Source: Malania oleifera
Lineage: Eukaryota; Streptophyta; Magnoliopsida; Santalales; Ximeniaceae
Length of the DNA: 64,000 nucleotides
Assembly: GCF_029873635.1 (NCBI RefSeq)
Contig: NC_080428.1
Coordinates: 67,141,601 to 67,205,600, forward strand
Direction: 5' to 3'
Shown here: positions 25,081-36,619 of the stretch, piece after piece
Position numbering within the stretch: position 1 is the stretch's first letter
How the letters are laid out: each line of letters opens with the position of its first letter
Position numbers and translations under genes: made by a program
Notes under the pieces: model-generated
The model's database searches: none
What the model was told of the DNA's origin: nothing
Seen by the model: the letters and a program-made list of their open reading frames with translations, nothing else

Positions 25081-25307
25081 AGTTGTTTGTCAACAGCGTT
25101 AATTAACGTCGTTAGTAATGGCATCAAAATATCCTGTTAAGTGGGAGTATATTTTGTTAAGTTCAACGGAAAGTTAACCGATTTTGACTAGAAGGTTTGA
25201 CCTGATTTTCTTTGAACGACTTGAACCATTTCTAAGGTTTTTAGTCATTCTGATTCCAACCATACTGTCCATTTGAGTTCATTCCATCTCTAGATTGCCA
25301 AATATAG

Positions 25308-26130
25308 ATGTTGAACAAAAATATCTCAAAGATAGAGATGTTTGACGGCACCAACTTCGGTTTCTGGAAGATGCAGATCGAAGACTACTTGTGTGGTAAG
25401 GAGTTGCACTTACCATTGAAGAGAAAACTAGATTCCGTGAAGGAGGATGAGTGGGAGTTGCTTGATCGAAAAGCTTTCAAAGCTATCAAGATGACGCTGG
25501 CAAAGTTTGTTGCCTTTAATATCAAGCACATGACAACCACCAAATCTCTTATGGATGCGCTCTTCAACATGTATGAGCAGCCATCAACCACTAATAAGGT
25601 ATACTTAATGAGGAAGTTATTTACCATGAACATGTTCGAAGGTGAAAGTTTTAGTAGACATCTAAATAATTTCAACGAGCTTTCAGATCAACTCGCCTTA
25701 GTTGAAATCAAGTTTGATAGTGAGATTCGTGCCTTACTGATTCTTAGTCAGTTGCCTGAGAGTTGGAAAGGTATTGTTACTACAATCAGTAGTTTCGTAG
25801 GAAAATCAAAGCTAAATTTTGATGAAGTCATCAGCATGATTTTGACGAAAGAAATCAGGATGTCAAACATTGCTTCCACTTCAAGTTCAACATTGAATGT
25901 GGAAAGCCGAGGGAGAGATTCATGTAAAGGAAGCAGGCATGACTAATCAAACAATCACAGAAGATCTAGGTCCAAGCGATCCAAATCCAGAAATCCCAAA
26001 GGTTCCCAGGGCACAAAGAACATTGAGTGTTGGAATTGTGGAAAGTTCGGTCATTTCAAAAACTAGTGCAAAGGTCCAAGAAAGGAATATAATGCGAAAA
26101 CAAAAGCAAATGTTGCTTTAGAAGAAGGTG
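25308..26130 (+). pseudogene. gag of C1 (UBN2-type, with zinc knuckle; broken)
   Basis: 25308-25946 gives 212 residues of a copia gag (UBN2 family): FDGTNFGFWKMQIEDYL near the N-terminus, ALFNMYEQPSTTNKVYLMRKLFTM in the middle and LPESWKGIVTTI later. After a TAA (25944-25946) the same frame reaches a CCHC knuckle, CWNCGKFGHFKN*C, at 26028-26069, in which a TAG replaces the residue before the last cysteine. Gag would package the element RNA. The same frame continues into protease, as expected for a single gag-pol ORF. Confidence 0.9.
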
Positions 26131-29100
26131 ATATGTTGATAAGCTCTTTGGAAAGCAATAAGGAGTCTTGGGTCTTAGACTCTGGAGTCTCATTTCATGT
26201 CACTTGCAGTAAAGATTTCCTAGAGGAGTATATACCAGGTGACTTCGGTAAAGTATACCTTGGCAATGATCAACCTTGCAACATAACTCGCAAAGGAATT
26301 GTGAAGATCAAGATGAACAAGTCAGTATAGAAGTTGAAGGATGTTAGATATATTCTAAACCTGAGAAAGAAATTGATCTCAGTTGGTCAACTGGTAGATG
26401 AGGAATACATCACAACATTCATTGGCGATGAATGGAAGATTTCAAAGGGTGCATTGACAATTACATGAGGTAAGAAAAGTGGAACGCTTTATGTGACTTC
26501 TAATGCATGTATGTCTATTTCTATTGCTACTGGAAATGTCGATAGCAACATTTGGCATCAACGACTTGGTCACATCAGTAAGAAGGGACTTAAGGTGATG
26601 CACTCAAAGGGAAAGTTGAGTGATGTACGGTCAGTAGAGATTGATATGTGCGAGAATTGTATACTCGGGAAACCAAAGAGGGTTAGTTTCTAGACATTCA
26701 CTAGTACCCCAAAGAAGGAGAGACTTGAACTAGTCCACTCAGATGTATGGGGGCTAACGACCATCTCATCCCGAAGTGGAAGGAATTACTTAGTGATGTT
26801 TATTGACGATCATTCTCGGAAGGTATGGGTTTACTTCTTGAAATAAAAATCTGATGTCTTTGATGCTTTTAAAGTTTGGAAAGCAATGGTTGAAAATGAA
26901 TCTAGTTTGAAAATCAAGAAGCTGAGAACTGATAATGGTGGTGAGTATGATGACACCGGGTTCAAGAAATTTTGCTATGAGCATGGTATTAGGATGGAAA
27001 GAACTGTGTCAAGTACGCCTCAGCACAACGGCGTAGCTGAGCAGATGAACCGAACATTGACTGAAAGAGTCAAAAGCATGCATATATAGTCAGGTTTACC
27101 AAAGCAGTTCCGGACAGAAGCAGTCAATACAGTAGCATACTTGATTAACAGGATTCCATCAGTACCATTGAACAACAATCTACCAGAAGAGGTATGAAGT
27201 GGAAAAGAGGTGAGACTTTCACATTTGAAAGTTTTTGGTTGTGTAGCATATGTGCATGTTAATGATCATGTTAGAAACAAGATTGATCAAAAGTCCCGAA
27301 AATGCACCTTCGCTGGTTACGGTGAAGATGAGTATGGGTATCGTATTTGGGATGATAAAAACAAGAAGGTGATTAGAAGTAGAGATATGATCTTTAATGA
27401 AAAGGTGATGTACAAAGACAGACACACAACAGAACCTGCAGAACTAGTTCAAAATGAAACAACCTATGTAGACTTGGATGATGTCCTAGAAGGTGTCAAG
27501 ACACAAAGTGAAACGCTGAGAATCCTCAGGCAGAGGAGACACAACAGTAAAATACCAAGATTCCTTAGGCAGAAGAACCTATGGAGCAGATTGTTGCACC
27601 GCCGTCTCTTACTCTAGCTTCGGAGCTTAGGAGATCTTCTCGGCAGCATGTACCAAATAAGAGGTATATGAATTATTTACTTCTTACAAATGGAAGACAA
27701 CCTGAATCCTATGATGAAGCATGTCAAGCGGGAGATTCGAGTAAGTGGAAGCTTGCAATGAAGAATGAGATGAAGTCTCTCAACTCCAATAAAGCGTGGG
27801 AACTAGCTAAGTTGCCTAAAGGTAAAAAGACTTTTCACAACAAGTGGGTATATAGGATCAAAGAGGAGCATGACGGATCCAAGAGATACAAAGCCCGATT
27901 GGTAGTCAAAGGCTTTGAGCAGAAGGAAGGAATTGACTACACTGACATTTTTACACTGGTTGTGAAGTTAACAACCATCAGATCAGTTTTGAGCATTGTT
28001 GCCTCAGAGGGTCTACATCTCGAGTAGTTGGATGTGAAGACAGCATTTCTTCATGGTGATCTTGAGGAGGAGATTTACATGCACCAACTAGAAGGATTCT
28101 CAGTAAAAGGTAAAAAGGATATTGTGTGCAAATTGAAGAAGAGCTTGTATGGTCTCAAACAAGCTCCTAGGCAATGGTACAGAAAATTTGACAATTTTAT
28201 GCGCAGAAAAAATTTTCAAAAGTGCAATGTCGACCACTGTTGCTACTTCAAGAGGTATCATTCTAACTATATCATGCTATTGTTGTATGTCGATGACATG
28301 TTAGTTACAGGACCAGATGTAGGAGAAATTCAGAAATTGAAGCAGCAAATGTCAGAGGAGTTTGACATGAAGGACTTGGGTTCAGCCAAGCAGATACTTG
28401 GGATGCAGATTTCTAGAGATAAGCAACAGGGAATGTTGCGGTTATCTCAGTTACAGTATATTAGCCGTGGTTTAAAGAGATTCAACATGAGTAGTGCCAA
28501 TGCAGTAAATACGCCATTGACTAGTCACTTTCGTCTCTCCAAGGATCAGGCTCCCCAGACAGATGAAGAGAAGGACTTCATGGCTAAGGTACCTTATGCC
28601 TCAACAATTGGAAGTCTCATGTACGTCATGGTTGGTACCAGATTAGACATTAGTCAAGTAGTGGGAGCTGTCAGCAGGTTTATGTCAATTCCAGGGAAAA
28701 CTCACTTGGAAGCAGTGAAGTGGATTTTGAGATATCTACGTGGCACTATTGATAAGTGTCTATGTTTCGGCAAAAGAGATTTGAAAATTTGAGGATATAT
28801 TGATGCTGATTTTGTAAGTGAAATTAATCATTGCAAAAGCACCACCGGATTTGTGTTCACTGTTGGCACAACAATTGTTAGTTGGATGTCACAGATACCG
28901 AAGATTGCTGTTTTATCCACTACAAAAGCTGAGTATGTAGCAGTGACAGAAGCCAATAAAGAGATGATTTGGCTTCAAGGTTTGTTAACAAAGCACAGAA
29001 TAAAGTAGGAAAGAAATTTTTTACATAGTGATAATCAGAGTGCAATACATCTAGAAAAGAACTCTGCATTTCATTCCAGAACCAAACACATTAGATTACG

Positions 29101-29248
29101 TTATCATTTCGTCAGATCTCTATTAGAGGATGGAGTGTTGATGCTGGAAAAAATCCAAGACAACAGGATTCCGGTGGATATGCTAACAAAGGTGGTGACT
29201 ACAAAGAAGTTGAAGTTGTGCTCAACTATAGTTGGTCTTCATACTTGA
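26131..29248 (+). pseudogene. pol of C1 (PR-IN-RT-RH; broken)
   Basis: Protease: WVLDSGVSFHVTC at about 26170. GAG-pre-integrase: IWHQRLGHISKKGL (about 26550). Integrase core: DVWG...FIDDHSRKVW, LRTDNGGEY and TPQHNGVAEQMNRT (26740-27080), with the D, D, E positions visible. RT: KWKLAMKNEM to YVDDMLVTG (about 27750-28320). RNase H: DADFVSE, TTKAEYVAV and SDNQSAIHL (28803-29060). End at about 29248. Stops lie at about 26328, 26466, 26691, 26844, 27087, 27195, 28025, 28793 and 29006, with one frameshift near 27510. Several fit single C-to-T or G-to-A changes, for example LE*LDVKTAF where Q is usual. Confidence 0.92.
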
Positions 29249-29316
29249 AAATAGATTTGAGCACATCATTATCTTTATACTGGTTGAGATAGTATCTCCA
29301 TCTCCAATTAGGAGAT

Positions 29317-29797
29317 TGTTAAGCTGAAATGGAAACGGAGAAAATATGGAAACGAAGAAAATGGAAACGCCTTGAAGAGGATGAGCTGCAGCGGAGGAGA
29401 ATGAGCGTGTCAAATTCATTCCATCAAAAAACAAAATTATCACACGCTCAAATAATCCTTTAAAAACTATGTGCTCATTATCCATTAGAATGCAATAACT
29501 TATTTCCTTCTATATCTATCCTATGTATCTATAAATAAGAACATTTGTATTGTGTGAAGTGTGCAAGTGAAGTGAGTGAGTGAGGAGTGTGAGAGTGCTG
29601 ACGGTGAGAGAGAGAAAAGTGTGAGAAGAGTTGAGTTGAGTGTGTGTCTCCTCTTCTTGTTTTTCTCTCAGATTATAGTATATTCAATATGCTCCGTGGA
29701 CATAGGTCAAATTAGACCGAATCACGTAAATCTGGTATTCTTATTTTGTGTGATTATTTTGCTTGTATGTGTAATTATTGTTCCTAGATCCCTAACA
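29317..29797 (+). repeat. 3' LTR of C1
   Basis: Same length and layout as the 5' LTR with scattered substitutions (for example AGCTGCAGCGGAGGAG against AGCAGCAGCGGATGAG). It starts directly after AATTAGGAGAT. The following sequence CCAAATTGG is the interrupted LINE remnant. Confidence 0.92.
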
Positions 29798-30290
29798 CCA
29801 AATTGGTTGTGTTTTGGGGCAATGTAAAAACAAATGAGTTAAGGTTTCATAAACCTTGTTTACATTAAGTACAACTAGCATCCTCCTCCTTTCTTAGAAT
29901 GTGATGATCTTTTAACTTAACTTTGACGTGGATAAAGTTCATCAAGACTTTCCACATAAAATCTTAACTTTTGGCCTATAGTAGGTATCAAAGACAAGTG
30001 TATGCCAATATTTCTTATGGATCAATTAGGATCAATGCTGAGGTGCTGATCATTAGGATTCTCCATTTTAACAAGATGGTGGTATCGAGATTTAATTGAA
30101 AAGCATCCATTGTTACTCAGAGTTTATAACTAACCATGTGCAATCAGTCAGAGAACTTATGGAAATTGGAACCTTTTGGATGACTTCTTAGATATCGTTA
30201 TAAAATATTTGCAAAATCACTTTACTTCTCCAAGTAAAATTCTGATGATCAATAAGGTCCTTCACCTCAAATCTTGGATTTGTTGCTAGG
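29798..30290 (-). pseudogene. LINE-type RT remnant, zf-RVT region (upstream part)
   Basis: Minus-strand translation, allowing one frameshift near 29955, gives KLRF..WKVLMNFIHVKVKLK, then CTxCKQG and ETLTHLFLHCPKTQPIW next to the C1 insertion. FLWK...L, C-x2-C and E-x2-HLF-x2-C-x6-W are the hallmark order of the zf-RVT domain at the end of plant LINE reverse transcriptases. The continuation lies at 24137-23651, across C1. Farther right the similarity fades. Confidence 0.72.
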
Positions 30291-32205
30291 CAAATTTTTT
30301 TTAAGAGGGGGGGGGGGGGGGGGGGGGATCCCAAGAGCCCTAAGAGGAACATCTTATTCAATGCATGCTTTTTATAAAAGAGTGAATCTCTATAGTTTTA
30401 TTTTTTGTCGAAAAATAATGCTAGGTTCTATTTACTTTTTATAGAAAGAGAATGTTAAGTTTTATATATGAGTGAGATCTTTAAAAAATATAAAATGATT
30501 AACATTTTATTTTTATATTATAAATACATAGACACATGGATACACACACGCGCGCACACACATAGATATATATGTATGTATTTAATAATAGGAGACATTT
30601 ACTTTATAAAAAAGGTGTGAATTAGTCTTAAACCTCGAGCATTATTGCGATGTTGGTTATGTCAAAATATTGCTTTATGTGAATCACATAGACTTTTGCG
30701 TGATACTAAATAATCATTGGCATATAATGACTTCGATATAAATGATTTTCTTCTTTATTCTCCGCTCTCTCTCCCCCACCTCTTCTTATACGGATAAAAA
30801 TAATTTTGTTTTCTCTTTGCTTTTGTTTCTTTTAGTTTTTTAATTTAGTATGCGCATATGTGTGTGTCTAAGAAATATGTGAAAGAATCCACTTTTGTGT
30901 ACGATTAAATCAGGAAAAAAATAAAAATGAAGTAAATAAAAAAATTAATTTTATATATTTCTAAATAAATTTTACTCTTAATGATATTTGATATTAAAAA
31001 ACAAAATACAATGAAAAATAATTTCTTATTTCGTAAAAGAAGATTAAAAAAAAAAACTCTTTATCTAAACTCAATCTCAATGTCCCATCTCTATATAACA
31101 ATCATTTTTCATTTTAAAAAGGATCATACCCTAAGTAGGGAGTTAGATAAATTAATATATGCATATCATGTTTTCCCTTTTCCCCTTTTTCATTGGTTCT
31201 CATCAACATATATTAATTTGGTAAGTACCCATCACATATAGAAAAGTGGGATGTGTTCCACGTCCTATTTAGGCCCATGTCCACTTCTCATGTGCTGCCC
31301 CTCCTTCATCTGTCACTATATGTGCTGACATATATATTGGAAACTCCATTAATTATTGTTGAAAAGTGGGTCATAAAAAACAATGGTCTTTCCAATTTCA
31401 TATAATATAATAAAATTATCATGCTGTCATATGACAATTCAAACTTGACATTTATCCTCTAAAAAAGTAAAATAAAATGAAATAGGAATGAATTATAAAG
31501 TAAGAAATGAAATCAAATTCATTTTATTATTTACTTGCAAATATGGAATGAAATTAAAATAATGAGTTCATTCTTGTTCTCATTCTCATATTTGGAATGC
31601 ACAAATGTTAGTGGTGGAATTGATTTTTTTTTTTCAAAAATATCAATAATTGCAATATATACATACATATATTCGTACATGTACGCACATAGACACGCAC
31701 CTATTGAGAAATAGTTCTGAAAATACTTGATTATCATTTAGAATATATTATTTATATTATTTTAAAATTTGAGCTACTATAATTATTCAAATTATTCAAA
31801 TTTGAAGTTAAGATAGAAGTAAATTATTTTTCTCTAAATGTATCATATACAAAGAAAGTTCAAATTAAATTATTAGAGTCAATTATCTCATTTAGCGCAA
31901 TTTGATTTTCTCACAAATAATGAACATGAACGTTACGAGAAAGTGTGGATTCAAATTCAATCGAGCATGAATAAAAGTACTTGTCTTCCTAACAGAGGAT
32001 ACTTTCTATGTTAAGGAAATATGTGTCTTTTTAAAAATTGACATAGGGACCAAAGGGTTCAAGAAGAAGTCTTTTCAAGGAATGAGCATATATTGATTCA
32101 AGCAGATTGCATTTTTCATTAAGAATCTTGATGTTGGTTCTTGGTCAAGACATGGTAGCAATTGCCTCCTTGACAAAGGTTTAGAACAAATGTAAATTCA
32201 CAATT
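30291..32205. other. AT-rich spacer, no gene recognised
   Basis: Holds a run of 21 G at 30307-30327, a CA/CG-rich dinucleotide tract near 30541-30562 and many A/T runs. The frames at 30981-31241 and 31531-31737 are low-complexity and resemble no protein I recognise. The right end is the GAAGC target site of element C2. Confidence 0.6.
30307..30327. repeat. Poly-G run (21 G)
   Basis: Uninterrupted G run directly before GATCCC. It may partly be an assembly or sequencing length artefact; the true length is uncertain. Confidence 0.85.
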
Positions 32206-32210
32206 GAAGC

Positions 32211-32350
32211 TGTTACGGTGTGGCTCGTATTGGAGTCAGCAGCCACACCATCCAGCCGCAATCGTTGATATTGGAGACGGACGACCACTAAATAGTTGCC
32301 TACCATGTTGAATTTGTAGCCACCATGTTTGACTATTCCCCTCCCATATG

Positions 32351-32409
<59 letters not shown>

Positions 32410-32708
32410 AAAGATTGTGAGTTGCGTGGTTGTGTGTGTGCAGCAGAGAGTTGTGTGTGAGGGCTGAGAGTTGTGTGTGTTGTAAGAGGCGTGGCTGTGT
32501 TGTGTGAGGCAGTGAATCTTTGTAAAGAGAGAGAGAGTGGAGTTGAGGGCAGTAGCCTCCTCCTCCTCCTTGTAATTCTCTCGATTATAGTAGATTGCGA
32601 GTGCTTCCTTGGACGTAGGTCATAGTGGACCGAACCACGTAAATTTGGTCTTGTATTGGTTGCATATTTTTTCTTTTGCGATTGTTGCTCATAGATCACT
32701 TCCCAAAA
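32211..32708 (+). repeat. 5' LTR of C2
   Basis: Starts TGTTACGGTGTGGCTCG. It contains an AT then TG microsatellite (about 32348-32408), longer than in the 3' copy, which explains the greater length. The ends have lost the canonical CA (CCCAAAA here, CCCAATA in the 3' copy). Confidence 0.88.
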
Positions 32709-32710
32709 AA

Positions 32711-32722
32711 TGGTATTAGAGC
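32711..32722 (+). other. Primer-binding site of C2
   Basis: TGGTATTAGAGC, the initiator tRNA-Met PBS with one C-to-T change, two bases after the LTR. Confidence 0.85.
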
Positions 32723-33443
32723 AAGGTTGGAGCAAAATCGTCAGATCAAAGCAAAATTCCCAAATTTGAGCCTCTGCCTAGTAGCTTGAAACTCGGTTTT
32801 GAGACCACCAAAACATTCCTTTCGTCAAGACAAAACCAACGGCGGTAACCAGAGCTCAGACAATTCTACACGCACTCACACGCGCCATCGGCGGAAAGAC
32901 GGCGTTGCCATGTGCTCTCACGCTCCAGAATGTGATCGAAAAAGAGATTCACGCGCTACCACGCACCGACACACGTCTAGCGCACGTTCGAAGGTTGAAA
33001 ATGCTAACGTCAGCGCCCACGTCAGCAAATGTCAGGCCACGTCAAAGCTGAGTTTGCTGCACAGTTAGCAGCCACGTTAGCAAGGGCCCCCACGTACGTC
33101 AGCAGTCTTACAGTGCCACATCAACAGGTGGGACCCATAGCTGGCCCACAAGAGAAGTTAGCAGGTGGGCTCCACTGGAGGTAGGCCCCAATGCCACATC
33201 AGCAAGTGGGCCCTACAAGAGGTGGAACCTTGCCACGTCAGTAGACGGCGTCACTAACGCCGTTAGGAATATTCCGTTAGTTAGAGGAATATTTCGTTGA
33301 GTTTGAGTGAAGTTTGACCGAAAGTTTGACTGGGCTTTTTGGAGCCATTTTTGGTCTGTTTTTCAAACGGCTTGAACCATTTCTAAGGTTTATAGTCATT
33401 CCAGAGCCATTGGCGATGTTAGTTTTGTGAGATTTGAAGCAGA

Positions 33444-34260
33444 ATGGCAGGTATTGGCACTTCAAAGTTTGAGGTGGAGAAGTTTGATGGACAGAACAAC
33501 TTCAGTTTGTGGCAGAGCACGGTGAAAGATATTTTGGTTCATCAAGGTTTGATCAAGCCGTTGATCGGGAAGAATCCAGATGATTTCAAAGATGTTGATG
33601 AGATCGAATTGGAGATAAAGACGGTCAGCACAATCCGATTGTGTTTGGCAAATGAAGTCAAATATTGAGTGTTAGATGAAACCTCACCGATGGAACTTTG
33701 GAAGAAATTGGAGCAAAGATATATGTCGAAGTCCCTTACCAATAAGTTGTTTATGAAGAAGAAACTATATCAACTCCGAATGAACGAGGGAAGTAGTCTT
33801 TTTAATTACATAAATGATTACAACAAGATTTTGACCTAGTTATTGAGTCTCGGCGTAAAAATTGATGAAGAGGATAAAGCGCTTCTACTTTTGTCATCTC
33901 TACTAGCTTCATTTGATGGTCTGGTAACTGCATTGCTCGTGGGGAAGGATGCCTTGAATTTGGATGATGTGATGGCATCACTTTAAGATTCTAAGAGGTT
34001 AAGAAAGCCGATTGTGACGCCTCATGAGCAAGCTTTGGTGGCTAATAGTGAGAGACAAGGAAGGAGCAAAGATCGAAAGCTCAGAGGTAAACAATGGCGT
34101 TCAAAATCAAGAGGACGAGATACAAGCGAGGTTGTATGTTATTGGTGTGATAAAAAAAGAGCACTTCAAGAGGGACTGTGAAGATCGAAAATAATATGAA
34201 GAAGAAAAGAAAACACGAGACTGTGTCAATGTATTGGAGCATGTCACATGACATGGTAAT
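33444..34260 (+). pseudogene. gag of C2 (UBN2-type; broken)
   Basis: Starts MAGIGTSKFEVEKFDGQNNF at 33444 and keeps the copia gag motifs W(Q)STVKDILVHQG, ELWKKLEQRYMSKSLTNKL and LPASFDGL-like SLLASFDGLVTALL after a TGA at 33666-33668. Further stops occur near 33838 and 33985. A first zinc knuckle at about 34138-34180 (CYWCD...HFKRDC) carries one extra base, which shifts the frame. Divergent from C1 gag, so a different copia family. Confidence 0.87.
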
Positions 34261-34311
34261 GATGAGGTTCTTGTAACAGCGAGCAGCTTACATTGAAAAT
34301 ATCGAAGAAAT

Positions 34312-34766
34312 GTGCAATGTCGATATTGTAAGAAGTACGGCCATATGAAGAGGGAGTGTCAGAAATTGATGAGAAAGAACATGAATGCTTGCTGTAGTCC
34401 AAACGATGATGGATGGGTTTTGGACTATGGGAGTTTAGTTCATGTTTGTTTTAAGAAAGAATTTATCCATTCATTCAAAGAAGTTCGTGGTACGGTATCA
34501 CTCGGTGATGGGTCTTCATGCGATGTCAAAGGGATTGGATCCGTGAAACTGAAGACGCCTGTTGGAGTGGTTCGCATTTTGGATGACGTAAACTTCATTC
34601 CAAGGATGCGAAAAAATTTGATCTCCCTTAGTCAGTTGGATTCTAAGGGTTGCCAAATCTTTGTCGCAGGTGGAGCTATGGAGGTAACCCGACGCGACTC
34701 AATGATATTTACTAGGAAGGAGTCTCGTGGGCTATATTAGTTGATGGGAACCATAGTGGTTGGTGG
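34312..34766 (+). pseudogene. C2 zinc knuckle and protease fragment
   Basis: 34318-34359 encodes an intact CCHC knuckle CRYCKKYGHMKREC. A copia-type protease follows: DDGWVLDYGSLVHVC, where DSGA is usual, so the catalytic triplet is altered to DYG, then VSLGDGSSCDVKGIGSVKL and RKNLISLSQLDSKGC. The frame ends with TAG at 34738-34740. A solo LTR begins at 34767. On its far side (36433-36619) no integrase or RT is present. Confidence 0.85.
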
Positions 34767-36427
34767 TGTAAGAACCCGAAATATGAAAAATGGGTTTAAA
34801 TATTAGAGAGGAGAAAAATTGGAAATTGCCCGGGTCAAAGGGCTATAAAGGAAATTCTCATTTCTTTAAAGCTAAGCAAACTTAAATTTTTATCTCTCTC
34901 TCTCTCTCTCTAAACCTCTCCCTACTCCTTCTCTCTAGAATTCTTCGCTGATCGTTGACAGAATCGGAAAACGGAAGCTATCACGAGGATCGTGGAAGGA
35001 TTCTCTACAACTTCTACGGATTGGAATCTCGTTTAAGAGGTTTTCGAGTTTTAACGAAAAATCGAGGTAAAGCTCGGTTTTCAATTCTGATCCTGTAGTT
35101 TTGTAGGTATCAATCTTGTGAGTATTTTCTGTATTGTGATTTGTAGGTTTTGGAACTCGATTTGCTATTTAGGAGCCTTGGAGTTCGGGTTTTGTGATTC
35201 GGGGTTAAGGTAAGGGGAAACTGTGTTATATTGGTTATTTTTAAAATCGGACTTGGTAGAACTGTTGTCCACGGTCCTGTGTGTGTTTTGGCTACTCATT
35301 TGGGGGATCTAACGGGGAAAACTATGGGTTTTTCATTATTACAATTTTGGAAAAAAGGGGGTGACGGACTGAATCCCGGGTTTTGTTGAAAACCGAGTAT
35401 ATGTCTGATTTATACTGCGTGATTGGGATGGTCATGCCTTGACTTTGTTTAAATTGTATTTGTTTGGAAAACCATGATTTAGATTACCAAATGAGTGTGG
35501 TTTGTTTGGTTATATGAGCATGTATATGTGCGTGATGTACTGAATTACTAATGGGACTGCGATTCTGAAGTGAGTCCAGGTACTAAGAGTGACCGGCTCT
35601 ATATCTGAGGACATGTGTTTATCGCCTGCCACATAGGCAAGAGTGACCGACTCTATATCCGAGGGCGTGAGCCATTTCGGTAGATCAGGTCGAAGGGTGT
35701 GAATCTACGAGTTAGCGCTGGTACGATGCCATGGGAGTTGAGGACTAGCCATGTGCCAGTGGTGCCATGCTTCGAAGATGGCTATGGGACAATGCTGGAA
35801 TGTCGCGGATCGGCTTCGGGCCGATGGGTGTGACGACACTGGGTTACTGATCATGTGTGTGTATTGTGACGGGGTTACGTATAAATGGCTGCCGTATTTG
35901 TGCGTGAACACACTGTGTGAATTAGTACTGGATTCCATTCAACTGCATGTATGTTGTGTCATGATAACACTTAAATGTCACACACCGATATAACCTGTGT
36001 TCTTCCTTACTGAGAGGTGTCTCACCCCTACTGTACGTACATTTTTACAAGTCCTTAGAGTAACCGGAACTAGCGTCTTGGTGTAGGGAGCGTAGTGGCC
36101 GGTGTATTGCGTTAGCGCTTGGGTAAGTGCTAGGATTGTAGTTTTGTTGGATTGCCATTTTGGGTTGTATTTGGGCACCCATTGTACGTTTTGATAGAGC
36201 TGTGTTTGGCTCATGTATAAATTCTGGTATGGTACTGCATATGTTGATATAGAAATACTTTTTCCGCTGCGTACATGATTGTGATTGGATGTGTTTAGGG
36301 TGCCTGGGAACCCCACGGGGTCGGACCCTCATCCTTTGTACTGTATCTGTGATGATTTGTATGATACAGGGACAGGTTAGGTTACATTATCACCTCCGGG
36401 TCCCATTTCGGGGTTCGGGGCGTGACA
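34767..36427 (+). mobile_element. Gypsy solo LTR with TSD GGTGG inside C2
   Basis: Starts TGTAAGAACCCG and ends GGGGCGTGACA, flanked by GGTGG at 34762-34766 and 36428-36432. Length 1661 bp. It has a TATA-like CTATAAAGG (about 34842), a CT microsatellite (about 34893-34910), ATTCTCTACAACTTCTACGG (about 35000), two copies of GTGACCGGCTCTATATC (about 35589 and 35644), TTACTGAGAGGTGTCTCACCCC (about 36007) and a donor-like GGGTAAGTGC (about 36121). Reading frames inside it are not genes. Confidence 0.93.
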
Positions 36428-36619
36428 GGTGGTTTGACCTCGGATGATGATAGCGGCACGTTGTCAGAAACGAACAAACGAGTTGGATTTTCCAATGATA
36501 AAGGCAGTACTCTTTGCATGGTTTAAACGTTTGAACCAAACTATGAAGATTTGCCTTGATTGAGTTCATATCAAGGTGGAGTTGTGGACTTGGAAGTTGA
36601 TACTCATTAAGGTGGAGAT

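Larger units (their letters stand above)
24138..29797 (+). mobile_element. Ty1/copia (Tork/TNT1-like) retrotransposon C1, full structure
   Basis: Two LTRs of 481 bp (24138-24618 and 29317-29797) both start TGTTAAGCT and end CTAACA. A PBS follows the first and a purine-rich AATTAGGAGAT precedes the second. Between them gag, protease, integrase, RT and RNase H follow in the copia order IN before RT. The gag opening (FDGTNFGFWKMQIEDYL) is like TNT1/Tork elements; lineage is inference. The flanking pentamers CAAGA and CCAAA do not match, so no TSD can be shown. It splits a LINE remnant. Roughly ten stops and one frameshift disable it. Confidence 0.92.

Noticed and set aside
24739..25102. Overlapping open frames on both strands in the C1 leader
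   Set aside because: They arise because the repeat unit is 36 bp, a multiple of three; the predicted peptides are simple repeats and the region is the untranslated leader of a copia element.
24133..29802. TSD of C1
   Set aside because: CAAGA and CCAAA flank the element and share only three of five positions, so no duplication is claimed.
30307..30327. Poly-G run as a G-quadruplex regulatory element
   Set aside because: A single homopolymer in repeat-poor spacer with no nearby gene; its length may be a sequencing artefact.
32181..32735. 184-residue minus-strand frame over the 5' LTR of C2
   Set aside because: Overlaps the LTR and its TG microsatellite (THTHTH...IYIYIY); a shadow frame without family similarity.
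35705..36332. Several 77-112-residue frames near the end of the solo LTR in C2
   Set aside because: All lie inside a TSD-flanked solo LTR and match its conserved non-coding blocks.
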